Position numbers and translations under genes: made by a program
Assembly (NCBI RefSeq): GCF_000003815.2
Contig: NC_049994.1
Location: forward strand, 3,524,232 to 3,564,512
Direction: 5' to 3'
Source: Branchiostoma floridae
Taxonomy: Eukaryota > Chordata > Leptocardii > Amphioxiformes > Branchiostomatidae
Length of the DNA: 40,281 bases
Shown here: positions 22,601-30,608 of the stretch, one piece after another
Position numbering within the stretch: the stretch's first letter is position 1
How the letters are laid out: each line of letters opens with the position of its first letter
Notes under the pieces: generated by a model
The model's database searches: none
What the model saw: only the letters and a program-made list of their open reading frames with translations
Told to the model about the DNA's origin: nothing

Positions 22601-25600
22601 ATAGCATCTCTCTCTAACTCTATCGAGGTATCTGGTGGGGTAGATTTGGCCGCTGAGGAGCTCGGTCCATCCGCGGATCCTGAGGAAGACGTTTGTCCAT
22701 CTGTGTATATGAGTGATAAACTCCCATTATTACTATAAATACATCACGCTTCAGTACACAATATGCTAAAAGCTTACACATAGCCGAATATGCCCCACGA
22801 TCACTAGTAAACCAATGTAGGAGGTAGGTCGGAATATGGGAGCCAATGTAAGGTCATGGCTAGCTTATAGCGTCGGGTATGCACCAAGCAGCTCCTTACC
22901 GTTTCTTAACAAATTGCAGTCACTGACAAAATCCAGATCGAGTTTCAAATGTCACAAACTGACGAGTCTTTCTTGGCTGATTCTTAACTCTCTAAGGAAA
23001 AGGAGCACAACCAACGCATTTTGAAATTTCATTCTTAAGCATAATGACCCTTTCATCTATGTTGTACACACCAGAAGGAAACCAGAATTCAACTTGAATC
23101 GCATTTAGCTTTAAACATACTTCTGGGGATCTTCTGTGTTTATGGTTGCCTGTTGGTCGAGAGTGGTTGACACACATTCTGATAGTAGTTACTTGGTTGA
23201 GAATGAGTCGGCTAAGATCTGTCCATAAAGGCGCTTGTATTTCACTATGCAGAATGCGCTAGCTAACGTGAATCAAAACCACTGCAAACATTCCATGTTT
23301 GAAGCTCCTTGCTGCGAAATCAAATTTCACAGCACAGTACTTCCATACGGACCCGCTTCTAGTGTATTTTGCAATATATGATTTTGCCAGCATAGCCAAC
23401 TTCCGACACACTTTCGTAGACGGAATAAGATTGACAGAGCAGTGAAGTGACTATCACACACAAAAAAACATAATCTCATCTTGGGATAGAGAGAATTGGG
23501 CACTTAAATGTTGGGTACTTAAGAAGTTGAAAGTAGGTCAACTTGAAATGCAAAAATTCAAATGGCGTCGCCAAAACTGCCTTAAAGGTCTCATCAAACA
23601 GTATTTATGCACGACCCTCGTCCCCAATAGTAGTTCGGGTACAATGTCAGGGCTTGAAATAATTTTTCTGCATGCATCACTTTGAATGTAAGAACTATGG
23701 ATCAAACTGAAATTGTTCAGAAAGAATTGCTATTTTTTTCTTTTATACTTTAAATGTGGTAATAGATATGACCGCTAATAAGAATCCAAATACAGCTACA
23801 TTATACATTTATGTATAAAACCCAGTACATGGACCAGTGCAGGTTAGCACCTTGCTATAAATTTTGAGGTGTCGAACTTCCTCACTTTGGGGTCATTAAC
23901 CATGTAAATGTAAAACCTGTGCTGAAACCTTCAACCACAGTGCGAATTCCATGACTGATATGTAAAGGCCCCCTCTCACTTGACGTGCGGCACGCTTGCG
24001 GCATTGCTGCGTTCGGAAGATGCTCAACGAATTTCAGAGATAAAGAACGAATTTTCTTACTTGTTGTGTATTTTGTGGTCTTCTATGTCACACTTTTACG
24101 TATTGCGCAATATCTGAATTATAACAAATCGGAGAAAATAACAAAACAGTACCGCAGTGAACGAACGCAGCAATGCCGCAAGCGTGCCGCACGTCAAGTG
24201 AGAGGGGGCCTTAAGTAAGTGAGGTCGGCTCACTTGAAATGTATCATTTTTCTTGCCATCACACCTGCCGTTGCCATTATAAGACCTAATGCGGCCGAAA
24301 GCCCGCTCATGCTTTACGGGGTGACATACCCTTTCGCTGACTAATTCCAAGACGTGGATGCGTCAATTCCGGGTAATTGGTGTAAATCAACGTATGGCTG
24401 ATAGGAGACGGAGGTTCGCCAACGCCAGACAAAAGAATTTGCACCATCGCACACCGGTGCATGCCCATATCCTTTTTCGAAAGGCGTGGTGGGTTCTTTC
24501 ATGCCTAGGTTACACATAGCCGAATTTGGCTCCCGACTCTCTCCCGACTATGGTTTAGGAGTGATTCGGGAGCTAGTCGGCTGGCGTTCGGCTGCGTCGG
24601 CCGGCGTTCGGCTGAGTCGGCTGGTGTTCGGCTGCTCCATCCGAATGTTTTGAAATGTTCAAAACATTCGGCTCTGAACGGCAACTCTGGAATGGGTCGG
24701 TTGGTGATCGGCTGGTGCTCGGCACGGTCGGCTAGCTTTCGGTTGATGTTCGGGAGTAAGTCAGCAGTCAAATTTAAATCTTAACTACGCCATAAACATT
24801 GCTGATTTACTCCCAGCTTGTTTCCAACTTACCAATTATTCAACCCCAAGACCGTAAAAAATCTCTGCTAACTCATTTTCCAAGCAAAAAGACTATTGCC
24901 AGGACGTAGACGAATTACCCCTGAACTTCACACGACCGACATCCAGCCAAAAACACAAAGAACCGTAAATGCCGCACTGGCCATGGAGCTATAATTATGA
25001 TCCAAATTTGATCTCTTGGTGATGTTTACAAAATAGAAGAAAGGATAATCTTGAATAAAAACGACAATGAGCACTCTTTTGGAAATCGCTGATTATGTCT
25101 ATTTCAAGTCGAAAAAGGGTCGGGGATCGGTTGGGAATCAGTCAAGTGTGATTCGGTAGTCTGCGGCTAGAGGTCGGGATGGTTGATGATAGGTTAGTTA
25201 TACCCCCTTTCCACTAGGACGGCGCTCTCGCCGCGCTCTCTCTGCGACCTAAAATTTGACAGATCCTTCAACGAATTCTATAGAAAAGAAACGAATCTTT
25301 TTACACCTTGTGTGTTTTGTTGTCTTCTCAGTCACACTTTTACGTTTTGTATGATATACCCAGTGTGAAAGCGAAGGTTTCACATATGTTATTTAGGTCG
25401 CAGTGAGAGCGCAGCACGATCGCCGTCCTAGTGGAAAGGGGGCCTAAGCATTTGGGACACAGTCGGGAGTAAGTCATTAATTTACTAGGCGGGAGATGTT
25501 CGGGACATGTTCGGCGCTAAAAAAAATGCGTGGCTTAAACTGTTCAGAGTAGTCCCGAACTACTGCCGACTTGGGTCGGCTAAGAGTCGGCTAGTGTTCG

Positions 25601-28600
25601 GGAGCCAAAGTCGGCTATGTGTAACCTAGGCGTAACGTACGTGGGGTGTGGCGCCCGCAGACACCTCCATTTAACGTCCTATCCGAGGCACGTTAAGCTA
25701 TGTACTCATTTATACCTGAGTGAAGTGATGAAAGTAGTGCAAAGTGCCTTTCCCAAGGGCAAAGGATGGGTTTGAACCGTGGCAGGTTTCGATCTCGTGA
25801 CCTCTTGGTACTGAGCCCACCACGCCTCCAATTGCGCTACGGGATCCCCTACTACACACAGTACACAAAGGCACGTTTGGACAGTCAGTCGTATACACGC
25901 ATTTCTGCACATACCTTTAGAAGATGCATCATTACCCCGCTTGGAGCATCTTTTCCAGGTAGCCAGGAATGCCGATCTTGAGCCCTGATGAGACTTAAAC
26001 AGATCGCAGAAGTCGTTTGCGTCCTGCTGGAACCCTTTGAGTGGCACCGAACAGTCAGGTCCTACCTCGAGGCTGATCTATTTGATATAAAACAAAAAGT
26101 ACACTCTCATTGGCATGGCATAGAATATCATTAACAAAATACGATCAAAACTAATGAAAGACAATCGTTATCTTATTACATCTGTCTGAAGTTTGAAAAT
26201 TCAATACATCAGCGCTAAAGGGAACCGGAATTTCATTATTGGAAATATAGGTCAACCATGTAGTATCACCATCGCGTATCTAACTTGGCCATCATTATAG
26301 CCATCATAGCCAGACAGATTAGAAATTACAGTAGGATGGGAACTATTATGATCTAGCAAAATAAGAAGCATTGACTGATGTATCCAACAAATATTTAGTA
26401 CATTAACAGAAAAGCTATAGAATTACACAGTCAATTTTGGGGAGCACGAAAGAGTAGAAATATGGTTTATTTACTTTATACCCATGTTTACCCCCCGTTG
26501 GCCTGCGACTGTCAGACCAGAAACACCCGCGGCGCGTGAGTACAAACGCCAATGACTCAAAACTACTCTCAATGACTCAAAAGCAGAGATTAGAATTCGG
26601 CTGTTTTTGACGCTTTTAAGACGTTTTATTGGGCTTTCAATTTTGTAACGTTTCTTTACGTATTGCGGCTAGGCATAAAGAAATTAGTACAAAATAGAAA
26701 ATAAGACTTTTTTTTCTATGGAAATCTGACCAGTTTGCCATTTCCAACATTGGTTTTCTAATGCCGAGATTGGGAGTTCGGTAGCCTGGAGTCCAGCCAC
26801 AGCTCCAGCCTTGTTAGCTTTGTTCCGCTCCCGAAGGTCCAAAACAAGTAGCGACCTTCGGAAGCGGAACAAAGCTAACAAGCCTGGACTCTAGGCTGGA
26901 GTTCGGGCGGGCCGAAATATTCCTCTCCCGGTATTAATTGGACATCGCGCACCAGCATTCCCCATAAAATAAAAGCCTCCTTTCTTCTTCTGCTTTCGTT
27001 TGAGGCTGCCTCCCTTGCTAGCGGTCTGGGTAAGAGGCTAGTTCGCACGTAGTTACAAATTGGCTGTTACTCACCCACTGTTACCAGTATGTGTCATATT
27101 AATTACATTTGATAATTATAGGGCTTGAGGCGTTTCGTTTTGTCGCAGAACAGAGGGCAATGGCCAATCCGGTCACTACTAGCCCCGACGCCTAACATCT
27201 GCTTAGAGAATAAGCCAGTCTATTTTGAACGAATAGTGCAATTACAAAGCAACAAACAACAAACTATATTGATGAAGTTCATTGATAGAAACTTCACTAA
27301 GAAGTAACCTTTAGAACATCAAATGTCCAACATATTTCAAAGCTCTGCCTATGGGATAGACACTACCCTGATTGTTTCCAGAGCCAACATAGGCAAACTA
27401 CTTGGCTGAAGTTAAGAGCCGACATGCCCCCAGGGAAATGTTAGGGTCTTACATCCTGGGGTGATGGACAGATGAGCACATACAAACCAGCCTGGAGTAC
27501 GCCACATGCCCCGCTACCAGATTTGACACCCGATCTCATCTCTCATCTCCGATCTCATAATACCTATCCCGCTTCTCAGGGTCCTCACGGGCGAAGGTCC
27601 TTTTACACTACTCTCCAAGCAGAGGTTAGGCACCGACTGTTTTTGTAACGTTTTTTTTAGTCGTTTGTACCGGGATTTCTATTTTGTATTTCATCTTGCT
27701 GTATCAAAACCTAAGGTTTACAGCAAGATAAAATACAAAATAGAAAGCCCGGTACAAACGACTAAAAAAACCGTTTAAAAAACGGCCGGAGCCTAACATC
27801 TGCTTAGAGAGTACTTGTACACTCAATCTTGGATGCCGGAGTATAGGGTCACCAGGCTCATTGAAAGGACGTGTTAATCCCAGCAGAAATAAAAGCACAA
27901 AATCGCAATGTCTTCAAGACGCCCCCGGTTCCACCGAGCAGTGGAATAAAAACCGAATTTCTTGTTTTGGCTTTCTATATCTATGTGGAAACTAAGCCAG
28001 TGTCATTGGCCAAGTTTTTTCTAAAGTTGGGAGTTCGGACTGGGCGCTATCCGGCCATATGCCTACGCTTTTATCCCAACTGGGTCAACCCCGACAAGGA
28101 CAGATTATTGTTTTAGGCAGGCGGGAAGGGCCAGGCAGTCATAAATCATCGTGGAAGTTTTCAGTGTGGAGAAAACCAGCCTGCAAGTTGTGGCATCTCT
28201 TCCGTAACCCGGTAAATTCAAAATAAAAAGGCCGCAAAATTCATGATATAAAATGTTTGAACCTAACATTATGTCTGCCTGGAGACATGATGGAAAACCT
28301 AAGAAAGTCAAATCAAATCTACTTCATAGCACCGACCGAACAAGTGTGTATTATTTCAAGCTAGCCTTGAGAACAGACCCCAGGCCGATCTAAAATCTTT
28401 GTGTTGGACCAAAGCTTTTTTTCTACCTCCTTGATGGACGAAAGACATTATGAGATCGGGCTGGGGTTTGGTCTCCAGGCTAGGAGGTTCCAGGCGTGAT
28501 CAAATCTCAGATCGTCAGAAGTAAATCGTTTCCCCACTGTTTTGCTTGCTTTTCGAAAGCCAGAAACGTGCATTAACCTGGAAATCATCGCTCTTTGATT

Positions 28601-29886
28601 ACGCTTGCTCTAAACACGCATGTCACAAGTTGGACCTTCCCTCAAATCTGGGACAAATTATCCTGAATGCCAGACCGTTTTTATGGTCTACACAGGCGTG
28701 CATATCGGCTCTGGGACAAATAAGGTTCTAACTCAAATTCTAAACAACTTTTACCACAGGTTGCGCTAAGTCACAATCTGACACCCAGACTATCGCAAAT
28801 AACGTTCAAGCAATATGACACGGATCCCATATACCATATAGCAGGATCTCAAACAAATCAGTGAAAACTAGCCCTCATTTTAATTTGACAAGGAGAGACA
28901 ATTTCGACGAAGTTTACAACACACAAGAATCCAGACGTTTACAGACTAGTAGTAGTATTCACTTCAGTTTTAGACTACCCTCAGTCGGCAGAGAATTTGC
29001 TCCGCAGGTAGGTTTTCCGGAGGACCTAAGCACTCCGTAGCGGACTCATGCTGGGCCGGGAAGTTGCAAATTATCACCCTGCACGACTCCTCTCACTAGT
29101 GTTTATCTAAGCTCCTCGGGAAGGTAATGATTATGATGAAAGATACGTGCATACCTTTTACTTTTGATTTGACACTTTCTCATAACATTCGTTAACTTAA
29201 GTGACCAGTGCTGGAGCTTGACTTACAGATACACAACAGTAGGACTGTTCCCAGGGCCTACACGGGCAAACTCCTCGGCTCCAGGGCCAACATACCCACA
29301 AAAATTACCTATGAGCTGAGGCCGACTGACTCAGGGTCTGACTCATTGACTTATTCTAATGGGGGAATATTGACCCTGTAGTCGAGAGGCTGGCCAGAGT
29401 AGACGCTAGAAACAATCTGACATAGTCACACAAGACAAGGTAGTAACTAGGGTATGCGACATAACTCCCTTGGGCGGAAAACGCTGTACTGTGATAACCA
29501 GGGTAGGTTCACGTATAAACAGAAAAATAATACGTGGAGCAATATATGTAGAGAGCGACTACAGAAACACAGAAAAGGTCAGATATGATTATGAAGTCAG
29601 GGTCTAATATTCAGATTTTGCGTTCTCTCGCTGAAAAAAAGGCATCTTCGCGCCCCTTCCAACATAACACACAGACAGGTATGCCCATCTAGAACGTTGC
29701 GTGCGAAATGATAGATTAATTGTTCACACTTACCTTCATAAAGCCAAAATGGCCGTGCGAAACAACATCCGCAACAGTGCCCAAATCTCTCCGATCGCCA
29801 TCCACCAGCACAACCTTGCCGTCGTTCGCAAGCTGGAACCACCACTTGGCCGTTTTCAGCTCGATGATGACCCCTGAGTCGGACAT
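16337..29886 (-). CDS. Twelve-exon gene for a ParB/sulfiredoxin-like-domain protein (685 aa)
   Basis: Exons in coding order: 29886-29734, 26077-25915, 22700-22584, 20783-20251, 19879-19616, 19329-19189, 18537-18436, 18322-18173, 17622-17561, 17335-17296, 16883-16845, 16630-16337. All junctions keep frame and use GT-AG; the total is 2058 nt including TAG. The core (about 145-322) has YEVIGGNHTRLALQKLLAED at 211-230. A G-x-x-R motif after a short strand, followed by a helix, is the signature of ParB/sulfiredoxin-fold domains, which bind nucleotide or act as nucleases. Basic stretches (KGKKKKQKR near 414; KSRRKEPRK near 580) suggest a nuclear protein. Residues about 475-541 are heptad-rich coiled coil. 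The last 97 residues (from YEVDEMIAFKG, with WFGRVV and VRWYDKK) resemble a small SH3-like barrel, but I cannot name it. Function is not established. It is divergent from the ubiquitin-like gene at 30609. Confidence 0.8.
16845..16883 (-). CDS. ParB-like gene, exon 11 (basic microexon)
   Basis: Thirteen codons reading SSAPKSRRKEPRK, phase 0 at both ends. The acceptor is strong (GTTTCAG). The donor GTCGGT is weaker than its neighbours, but a nearby GTAATG would break the frame of exon 12. Confidence 0.6.
17296..17335 (-). CDS. ParB-like gene, exon 10 (short hydrophilic exon)
   Basis: 40 bases from a TTTCAG acceptor to a GTATGC donor, entering in phase 2 and leaving in phase 0 (NKRNISGDSQDNQ). 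It fits directly after exon 9. A second exon with the same phases lies at 17387-17444. Confidence 0.6.
17387..17444 (-). CDS. Possible alternative exon of the ParB-like gene
   Basis: 58 bases between a TTGCAG acceptor and a GTATGC donor, phase 2 in and phase 0 out, coding LVWTVVNRNRFLLSNNENK. Used together with 17296-17335 it would break frame, but either alone keeps it. It may be a mutually exclusive exon or a false exon. Confidence 0.35.
17561..17622 (-). CDS. ParB-like gene, exon 9
   Basis: 62 bases after a TTTTTTGTTAG acceptor, phase 0 in and phase 2 out with a GTTAGT donor. It codes NTGDGARPSASGMLKTTNGK, a Ser/Gly/Lys linker. Confidence 0.6.
18173..18322 (-). CDS. ParB-like gene, exon 8 (coiled coil)
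   Basis: Fifty codons, phase 0 at both ends, with a GTAAGC donor. The residues are rich in Glu, Lys, Leu and Gln with heptad spacing (AAHDQLEEARADTKNLQLEI), a clear coiled coil that probably mediates oligomerisation. Confidence 0.8.
18436..18537 (-). CDS. ParB-like gene, exon 7 (coiled-coil start)
   Basis: 34 codons from an ATGCAG acceptor to GTAACT, phase 0. A Ser/Asp-rich lead (VSPSSADTSDGKDAVID) is followed by heptads (KQAAELQTLRAKLASLK) that continue into exon 8. Confidence 0.75.
18824..19030. mobile_element. Intronic inverted-repeat MITE with GGCCCGGCCGG ends
   Basis: The left end TTAGGCTAACGTCTCATTTCC and the right end GGAAATGTGACGTAGGCCTTA are inverted, and inside each lies GGCCCGGCCGG. 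It sits in the intron between exons 6 and 7 and has no coding content. Confidence 0.65.
19189..19329 (-). CDS. ParB-like gene, exon 6 (basic and Pro-rich linker)
   Basis: 47 codons, phase 0. It starts SQDKGKKKKQKRAMEM, a likely nuclear localisation patch, and continues as an Ala/Pro/Gly linker (GAGVPAPVPGTSSPERAPEG). The acceptor CCCATAAG is less typical than others in the gene. Confidence 0.7.
19616..19879 (-). CDS. ParB-like gene, exon 5
   Basis: 88 codons from a TTTACAG acceptor to a GTACGT donor, phase 0. It codes a Lys/Arg-rich helical segment (TVKASRRRRLTNLYGLETRL) and a Trp-containing stretch (VWNKLCEFVEKWQQGGILKQ). It probably completes or follows the ParB-like core. Confidence 0.85.
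20031..20211. mobile_element. Intronic inverted-repeat MITE
   Basis: CACGTGCACATAGGTCGTG... TCGTACGAT at the left pairs with ATCGTACGACGATCGCACG and ACCTATGTGACCGTG at the right. It lies between exons 4 and 5, only ~40 bases from the exon 4 donor. Boundaries are approximate. Confidence 0.65.
20251..20783 (-). CDS. ParB-like gene, exon 4 (ParB/sulfiredoxin-like core)
   Basis: Largest exon, 177 full codons. It opens after a TTACAG acceptor with DHLIPVDKMIEPMWKRL, then a helix (HVDKLVTAFKNC), a strand (YTILAVHIVGV) and the motif YEVIGGNHTRLALQKLL. This order (substrate-position segment, helix, strand, G-x-H-x-R motif, helix) is how ParB/sulfiredoxin-type domains are arranged. GNHTR here stands where bacterial ParB has GERR-type residues. 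The exon ends DPWKDGLVTMLAVVP before a GTAAGT donor. Confidence 0.88.
20831..20868. repeat. (ATCC)n microsatellite
   Basis: Imperfect ATCT/ATCC tetranucleotide run in the intron between exons 3 and 4. Confidence 0.85.
20916..22541. mobile_element. Foldback-type element with tandem-array inverted ends
   Basis: Ends are inverted: CAGGGGTGCCTAAGTAACC at the left and TTATTTAGGCACCCCTG at the right. Inside each end lies an array of a ~42-base unit containing ACATACGATCCNTACGGAAA and CATACGATCCACTACTAG. The left array runs about 20933-21065, and the right array (inverted) about 22347-22530 with more units. Between them is a dead LINE fragment and unassigned sequence. The CAGGGG terminus recalls hAT elements, but no matching 8-bp duplication was seen. 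The element lies in the intron between exons 3 and 4 of the ParB-like gene. Confidence 0.75.
21072..21855 (+). pseudogene. Degenerate non-LTR reverse transcriptase C-terminal fragment
   Basis: Several short frames together read as the tail of a LINE reverse transcriptase: MINDTRPSTDNKHWKYV near 21087, CKAMYFCELL near 21260, then LTLGGQTLSIVTQANLL, KGSRHLFFLKRLRRAGV, PDLTTVYCGYIRPTLEYA, a TGA after AELTR, then RVQRRACRIMLGSQYLSYSD and LSLQSLSERRLTLCQDF. Stops and frameshifts make it inactive. No YADD motif remains. It is not the same lineage as the LINE at 12-15 kb. Confidence 0.8.
22584..22700 (-). CDS. ParB-like gene, exon 3
   Basis: 117 bases, phase 1 in and phase 1 out, between a TACACAG acceptor and a GTAAGT donor. 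It codes a Ser/Pro-rich linker (DGQTSSSGSADGPSSSAAKS) and then the helix start IELERDAIKRHLV leading into the ParB-like core. Confidence 0.82.
22701..23965. other. Intron 2, proximal part
   Basis: No exon was recognised. TTACACATAGCCGAATATGCC near 22776 matches the terminus of the element at 24504-25630, so it is probably a decayed end of the same family. Confidence 0.5.
23966..24212. mobile_element. Hairpin-ended MITE (AAGGCCCCCTCTCACTTG family)
   Basis: Inverted ends of about 50 bases. AGGCCCCCTCTCACTTGACG and CGGCACGCTTGCGGCATTGC at the left match the right end in reverse. The central region shares CACACTTTTACG and AACGAAT-type stretches with the nested element at 25201-25447, so the two are diverged members of one family. 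Confidence 0.85.
24504..25630. mobile_element. 1.1-kb inverted-repeat element hosting a nested MITE
   Basis: The left terminus CCTAGGTTACACATAGCCGA is matched in reverse at the right terminus (TCGGCTATGTGTAACCTAGG), followed by TTTGGCTCCCGA. Just inside the left end are about three tandem 20-base copies of a GTCGGCTGGCGTTCGGCTG-type unit (24577-24637). No transposase ORF is visible. A second MITE lies inside at 25201-25447. Confidence 0.85.
25201..25447. mobile_element. Nested MITE, family of 23966-24212
   Basis: CCCCCTTTCCACTAGGACGG at the left end pairs with CCGTCCTAGTGGAAAGGGGG at the right, with further inner pairing around CTCTCTGCGACCTAAA / GGTCGCAGTGAGAGCG. It is inserted in the larger CCTAGGTTACACATAG element and is therefore the younger of the two. 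Confidence 0.85.
25640..25855 (-). mobile_element. tRNA-derived SINE with conserved central domain
   Basis: In minus orientation the head shows a canonical A box (TAGCGCAATTGG, starting near 25840) and, 45 bases on, a B-box-like GATCGAAACC, the spacing of a tRNA promoter. Next comes CCCTTGGGAAAGGCACTTTG and CTTCACTCAGGTATAAATGA. I recall this block as a deeply conserved SINE central domain (Nin-DC type), but the name is from memory. It sits in intron 2, about 60 bases from the exon 2 donor and directly against the inverted-repeat element ending at 25630. Confidence 0.75.
25915..26077 (-). CDS. ParB-like gene, exon 2
   Basis: 163 bases, phase 0 in and phase 1 out, with a GTATGT donor. It codes ISLEVGPDCSVPLKGFQQDA, then NDFCDLFKSHQGSRSAFLAT and a basic end (WKRCSKRGNDASSK). 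The acceptor AAATAG at 26078 gives an open frame, whereas the CAG five bases further in would create a stop. Confidence 0.8.
26078..26781. other. Intron 1, proximal part
   Basis: No exon recognised. Around 26585-26660 is a weak half-copy of the CAGAGGTTAGG hairpin family (GCAGAGATTAGAATTCGGCTG, then GGGCTTTCAATTTTGTA). Confidence 0.5.
26782..26897. mobile_element. Short hairpin element with TAGCCTGGAGTCCAG ends
   Basis: The arms TGTTAGCTTTGTTCCGCTCC and GAAGCGGAACAAAGCTAACA flank a short loop. Outer ends are AGCCTGGAGTCCAG and CTGGACTCTAGGCT. GGAGTTCGG occurs on both sides (26773-26781 and 26898-26906), read as an 8-9 bp target duplication. Confidence 0.8.
26898..27608. other. Intron 1, middle part
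   Basis: No exon recognised. CGCCTAACATCTGCTTAGAGAA near 27189 is a lone hairpin-family end. Confidence 0.5.
27609..27813. mobile_element. Hairpin MITE with 9-bp target duplication
   Basis: A 205-bp palindrome with TACTCTCCAAGCAGAGGTTAG and its inverse, plus GTCGTTTGTACCGGG and CCCGGTACAAACGAC arms. Flanks CTTTTACAC (27600-27608) and CTTGTACAC (27814-27822) match at 8 of 9 positions. It is the same family as 6715-6882 and lies in intron 1 of the ParB-like gene. Confidence 0.88.
27814..28361. other. Intron 1, stretch between two hairpin elements
   Basis: No exon or complete repeat recognised. Confidence 0.45.
28362..28483. mobile_element. Hairpin element with TAGCCTGGAGA-CAGACC ends
   Basis: TAGCCTTGAGAACAGACCCC and AGGCCGATCT at the left pair with AGATCGGGCTGGGGT and TTGGTCTCCAGGCTA at the right. 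Fragments with the same ends occur near 3812, 6430 and 6535. Confidence 0.7.
28484..29733. other. Intron 1, distal part
   Basis: Repeat fragments around CCAGACCGTTTTTATGG (28670) and GGACTGTTCCCAGGGCCTAC (29243) match the fragment near 3500. No exon recognised. Confidence 0.5.
29734..29886 (-). CDS. ParB-like gene, exon 1 (start codon)
   Basis: The ATG at 29886 opens 51 codons (MSDSGVIIELKTAKWWFQLA, then NDGKVVLVDGDRRDLGTVAD) ending at a perfect donor (AAG then GTAAGTG). Frame and phase match exon 2. The ATG is preceded by TAAC in coding sense, and no upstream in-frame ATG was adopted. Confidence 0.85.
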
Positions 29887-30608
29887 GTTAGATTTCCGTT
29901 CGTAGCTAAGCTCTTATAGCAACAACTAGATCACAAACGCCTCGAAGGATACGAAATACTGTCAAGAAAGCAGGAATGTGACCACACAGCAGTTATAGCG
30001 GGGCAACTGATTCAGAACAGACAGCATGAAAACCAGTGTCCGGCCTGCAAAATGACGCCCCTCCTCTACAATATATCAACCTGTCACAGGACATGGGAGG
30101 CACACATTTTGACATCTGTAACAAGAAACGACCAGTAAATTCCATTGATGCTTATTCATTCATTAAATGATCTTTGAAAGGAATGAATTTTATAAGAATC
30201 ATCAACTGTAAGGGAACAAACTTATTACGTTGTGTTGAATGAGATTTTCCTCCCAGGTCAAACACTGGCCACACTCGTTCCCGCTCCTGAAGAAGTCACG
30301 TACACAATGTGTTGAATGATATTTCCTTAACACTTGTCATTACACCAGATTCCTCAAGCGGCTATTCTCAAATGTCGTAATCATTTGATGTATCTCGAAC
30401 TAGTAAACGATTGACATGTAATGACGTAGTCTCACTTGTAAAAGTGATTCTGGTGTAAAATGTTGTTACCGTGATCCATAAATCAAATTCAGCTCTGACA
30501 AGGGCTGGCTCATCAGACCACCCGGGTCAAGTGACCTCAGTATACAAGTGTTTCTGATAAGGATAGGATGTGTTTTTCAGATGGCAAGTCGTAGTGACAG
30601 AGCTGGAA
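29887..30608. promoter_or_regulatory. Divergent intergenic region, likely shared promoter
   Basis: About 720 bases separate the start codons of the minus-strand ParB-like gene and the plus-strand ubiquitin-like gene, so both promoters should lie here. A short inverted pair (CATTACACCAGATTC near 30339 and GATTCTGGTGTAAAATG near 30446) and a direct repeat (TGTGTTGAATGA near 30231 and 30308) are present. No clear TATA box was identified. Promoter function is inferred from position only. Confidence 0.4.

Noticed and set aside
25780-25850. Functional tRNA gene
   Set aside because: Promoter boxes are tRNA-like, but no acceptor-stem pairing closes around them, and the sequence continues into a SINE body.
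25706-25910. Minus-strand frame continuing past exon 2 of the ParB-like gene
   Set aside because: Beyond 25915 it reads through the splice donor into a tRNA-derived SINE.
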